Assembly: GCF_023517775.1 (NCBI RefSeq)
Contig: NZ_CP082904.1
Span: forward strand, 1,054,001-1,118,000
Direction: 5' to 3'
DNA length: 64,000 nt
DNA from: Mixta hanseatica
GTDB lineage: Bacteria; Pseudomonadota; Gammaproteobacteria; Enterobacterales; Enterobacteriaceae
The stretch's first letter is position 1. Every line of letters begins with the position of its first letter. A program made the translations under genes and the position numbers. A model generated the notes under the pieces. It saw only the letters and a program-made list of their open reading frames with translations, was not told the DNA's origin and ran no database searches. This document shows positions 61,085 through 64,000 of this stretch, piece by piece.

Positions 61085-62302
61085 ATGGCTAAACCAATTC
61101 CCTTCAGCGAAATAATAGAGCTGGCGCAACGTTATCAACCGGAAATGACGCGATTTTTACGCGATATGGTGGCGATCCCCAGTGAAAGCTGCGATGAAAA
61201 ACGTGTGGCGCACCGTATTAAACAGGAGATGGAAAAAGTGGGGTTCGATAAGGTTGAAATCGATCCCATGGGCAACGTGTTGGGCTATATCGGTCATGGC
61301 CCGCGCCTGTTGGCAATGGATGCCCATATCGATACGGTCGGCGTCGGCAACATCAATAACTGGACGTTCGATCCCTATCTCGGCATGGAAGATGATGAGG
61401 TCATTGGCGGCCGCGGCACATCCGATCAGGAAGGCGGCATGGCCTCGATGGTTTACGCCGGCAAAATTATTAAGGATCTGGGACTGGAAGATGAGTATCA
61501 GCTACTGGTGACCGGTACTGTCCAGGAGGAGGACTGCGACGGACTCTGCTGGCAATACCTTATTGAATAATCAAATATTCGACCGGAATTTGTGGTGAGT
61601 ACAGAACCGACCGACTGCCGTATTTACCGTGGTCATCGCGGCAGAATGGAAATCCGCGTCGAGGTCGAAGGGATCAGCTGCCATGGCTCAGCGCCGGAGC
61701 GCGGCGATAATGCCATTTTCAAAATGGCGCCGATACTGCTGGATCTACAGTCGCTGGCCGGCAGGCTGGGCAACGATGAGTTTTTAGGTAAGGGTACCCT
61801 GACGGTGTCGGAAATTTTCTTTACCTCGCCCAGCCGCTGCGCCGTGGCGGATAGCTGCGCCGTTTCCATTGACCGCCGGCTTACCTAGGGCGAAAGCTGG
61901 GAAGGCGCGCTGGAAGAGATCCGCGCCTTACCGGCGGTGCAAAAAGCGCAGGCGAAGGTCTCGCTCTATGAATACGACCGCCCCTCCTGGACCGGGTTAA
62001 CCTATCCAACCGAATGTTATTTCCCTACCTGGAAAGTGCCGGAAGATCACTTTACGGTGCGCGCCTTAACCACTGCTTATCAGGGACTGTTTAAGCAGCC
62101 GCCGACGGTAGATAAATGGACCTTCTCCACTAACGGGGTGTCGATTATGGGCCGTCACGGCATTCCGGTGATTGGCTTTGGCCCGGGGAAAGAGCCTGAG
62201 GCTCATGCGCCTAATGAGAAAACCTGGAAATCACACCTGGTAACCTGTGCGGCGATGTATGCGGCGATCCCGCTGGCATGGCTGCAACAAACCGATCGTT
62301 AA
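61085..62302 (+). pseudogene. ygeY: YgeY-type M20 peptidase/deacetylase, two in-frame nonsense codons
   Basis: The frame encodes a 405-codon relative of E. coli YgeY without indels, but it has TAA at 61568-61570 and TAG at 61886-61888. By comparison with E. coli, the first replaces a glutamine codon (IIEQSGIRPEF type region) and the second a tryptophan codon (RRLTWGE). M20 metal ligands on either side are preserved: [27 protein letters not shown] and [15 protein letters not shown]. The gene is therefore a recent pseudogene, unless the stops are suppressed or sequencing errors. The flanking operon genes are intact. Confidence 0.9.
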
Positions 62303-62344
62303 GCCGCTAAGGAGCGCCCGCATGGGCGCTCCGGGAGTCGTATC

Positions 62345-63745
62345 ATGTTAACACTGATTAAAGGTGGGACGCTGGTTGACGATACGCGAGAGTTCAGGGG
62401 CGACGTGCTGATCGAGCGTGAAAAGATAGTCAAAACTGCCGCCTGTATTGACGCTGCCGTCGCCGATCGGGTGATTGATGCCAGCGGCCTGCTGGTGCTG
62501 CCCGGCGGCATTGATGTTCATACCCATTTCAATATTGATACCGGCGCCGCCGTCAGCTGTGATGATTTTTACAGCGGCACGCGCGCGGCGGCCTGTGGCG
62601 GCACTACCACCATTATCGACCATATGGGGTTCGGCCCCGCCGGCTGTAATCTGCATCATCAGCTGGAAAAATATCATCGTGATGCGCGCGGCCAGGCGGT
62701 AATTGACTACAGCTTTCACGGCGTTATCCAGCATGTTGATGAGGCGATACTCGATGAGCTCTATTCCATGGTGCATATGGAAGGCATCAGCAGCTTTAAA
62801 TTTTATCTAACCTATCAATATCACCTGCATGACGGCGACATATTGCGTTTGCTGGAGCGGCTAAAAGCGGTCGGCGCGCTGGCGACGGTGCATGCGGAAA
62901 ATGACGCGGTCATCGCTCACAACCGTCGCCGGTTTCTGGCGGAAAATAAGCGAGCGCCGATCTGGCACGCCTTAAGCCGTCCTGCGGCCTGCGAGGCGGA
63001 GGCGATAGCGCGCAGCTTGCATCTGGCCCAGTTGGCCGGCAATGCGCCGCTGTATATTGTGCATCTTTCCAATGGCGTGGGAATGGAATATATCAAGCTG
63101 GCGAAAGCGCGCCATCAGCCGGTATGGGTGGAAACCTGCCCGCAATATCTGCTGCTGGATATCGGACATTATCAACGCCAGGACGCATTGAAATATATTC
63201 TTAGCCCGCCGCTACGACCGCGACAGGAGCTGGACAGCCTGTGGAGCGGCATCAATGATGGCAGCATTGATACGCTGGCGACCGACCATTGCACCTTCCC
63301 TTATTCCCTGCGGCTTTCCCGGGCTGCTGATGATTTTACCCGCTGCCCGAACGGCCTGCCAGGGGTGGAAAACCGCCTGGCGCTGCTGTTCTCTGAAGGG
63401 GTGGCGAAAGGGCGCATCAGCGCCTCCCGCTTTGTTGCGCTGACCAGCGCAAATCCGGCGCGATTGTTTGGCCTGTGGCCGAATAAAGGCAGCCTGCTGC
63501 CCGGCAGCGATGCCGATCTGGTGTTGTTTGATCCGCAGCGGCGTCAGGTGATCCGCCATGCCGATTTACACGATAACGTCGATTATTCGCCCTGGGAGGG
63601 TTTTGAATGTCACGGCTGGCCGGTGATGACCATTTCAAGAGGCGAAATCCTCTGGCGGGACGGGATATTTTGCGGCAAAGCCGGGCGCGGGCGTTTTATC
63701 CATCGAAAACCCTTTTTCTCAAAACATCAGGGAGGCGGTAAATGA
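62345..63745 (+). CDS. hyuA: Dihydropyrimidinase/hydantoinase HyuA
   Basis: A 466-residue cyclic amidohydrolase of the D-hydantoinase type. Metal-binding features: GGIDVHTHFNID with the HxH pair, the carbamylated lysine in ISSFKFYLTY, then ATVHAEND, IVHLSNGVGM and LATDHCTF. It opens hydantoin or similar five- or six-membered cyclic ureides. In E. coli it is next to yqeA, as here. The stop overlaps the yqeA start in ATGA. Confidence 0.95.
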   Translation: MLTLIKGGTLVDDTREFRGDVLIEREKIVKTAACIDAAVADRVIDASGLLVLPGGIDVHTHFNIDTGAAVSCDDFYSGTRAAACGGTTTIIDHMGFGPAGCNLHHQLEKYHRDARGQAVIDYSFHGVIQHVDEAILDELYSMVHMEGISSFKFYLTYQYHLHDGDILRLLERLKAVGALATVHAENDAVIAHNRRRFLAENKRAPIWHALSRPAACEAEAIARSLHLAQLAGNAPLYIVHLSNGVGMEYIKLAKARHQPVWVETCPQYLLLDIGHYQRQDALKYILSPPLRPRQELDSLWSGINDGSIDTLATDHCTFPYSLRLSRAADDFTRCPNGLPGVENRLALLFSEGVAKGRISASRFVALTSANPARLFGLWPNKGSLLPGSDADLVLFDPQRRQVIRHADLHDNVDYSPWEGFECHGWPVMTISRGEILWRDGIFCGKAGRGRFIHRKPFFSKHQGGGK

Positions 63746-64000
63746 AGCAGAGAATTGTGCTGGCGCTTGGCGGCAATGCCTTAGGCAAAGGCCTGGCGGA
63801 ACAGATGAAGGCGGTTCATACCACGGCATCAGCGATTGTCGACCTGATTGAAGAGGGGCACGAGTTAGCGATCACGCACGGCAACGGGCCACAGGTGGGG
63901 ATGATCCATCAGGCCTTTGAAGCGGCGGCGCATACCCCAACGCATTCGCCGGTGCTACCGATGTCGGTATGCGTGGCGTTAAGTCAGGGCTATATCGGTT
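63742..64000 (+). CDS. yqeA: Carbamate kinase-like protein YqeA (partial)
   Basis: The first 86 residues are visible: IVLALGGNALGKG at the N terminus and LAITHGNGPQVGMIHQAFE are unmistakable for carbamate kinase. It would turn carbamoyl phosphate plus ADP into ATP, ammonia and carbon dioxide, giving energy at the end of the ureide pathway. It is cut by the window end. A GGGAGGCGG site lies before the ATG. Confidence 0.94.
   Translation, partial: MKQRIVLALGGNALGKGLAEQMKAVHTTASAIVDLIEEGHELAITHGNGPQVGMIHQAFEAAAHTPTHSPVLPMSVCVALSQGYIG

Overview
The window is a stretch of an Enterobacterales chromosome. Gene content and order (a lysC-type aspartokinase beside dat-ddc, and the xdh-ygeV-ygeW-ygeX-ygeY-hyuA-yqeA cluster known from E. 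coli) fit a gamma-proteobacterial enteric; an Erwiniaceae member such as Pantoea, Mixta or Erwinia is plausible, but the genus cannot be fixed from the sequence alone.

Positions 1 to about 27,990 are the right two thirds of a prophage; its left end lies outside the window. It is modular: a lambdoid replication and nin-type region (DnaB-like helicase, NinB, DUF3310, NinE-like, RusA, DUF1133), a lysis cassette with nested Rz/Rz1-like spanins, a KilA-N gene preceded by a strong RNA-fold candidate, an HK97-type packaging and head module (HNH nuclease, TerS, TerL, portal, ClpP-like protease, capsid), a Mu-type contractile tail (sheath, tube, frameshifted chaperone, tape measure, baseplate gp43-gp48 equivalents), a tail fibre with its chaperone, and a low-GC acyltransferase on the opposite strand next to the attachment site. 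This architecture resembles the SfV/P27-type serotype-converting phages. The right end is a 46-nt copy of the 3' part of a tRNA-Thr(CGT) gene (thrW). Just beyond it lies the 3' part of a decayed P22-type integrase, so at least one more element was once integrated in tandem at the same site.

From 28,000 to 29,700 is a graveyard: the integrase remnant, an orphan CDI-type immunity gene and the tail of an acyltransferase carrying eight 9-bp repeats. Then comes an aspartokinase III gene divergent from dat and ddc, which make 2,4-diaminobutyrate and then 1,3-diaminopropane. This aspartokinase differs from E. coli LysC at several positions where lysine desensitisation mutations are known. A POT peptide transporter follows, then an interrupted toxin-like gene with a small putative immunity gene.

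From 38,480 to 43,985 a LacI-family regulator is divergent from an operon for a two-domain class I mannose-6-phosphate isomerase-like protein and a complete mannose-family PTS permease (IIA, IIB, IIC, IID). Two inverted copies of one palindromic operator lie between them. Next come a deletion scar joining an SDR remnant to a TetR remnant, a phytase-like esterase, and a LysR / MFS / hydrolase group.

From 49,400 to the end is a purine, carbamoyl and diamino-acid catabolic island: ferredoxin and AegA-like electron carriers on the minus strand; a fused XdhA-XdhB dehydrogenase, XdhC and a MocA-like cofactor enzyme on the plus strand; then YgeV, a sigma-54 activator, and ygeW-ygeX-ygeY-hyuA-yqeA. 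Canonical sigma-54 promoters precede both plus-strand operons. The ygeY gene carries two in-frame nonsense codons.
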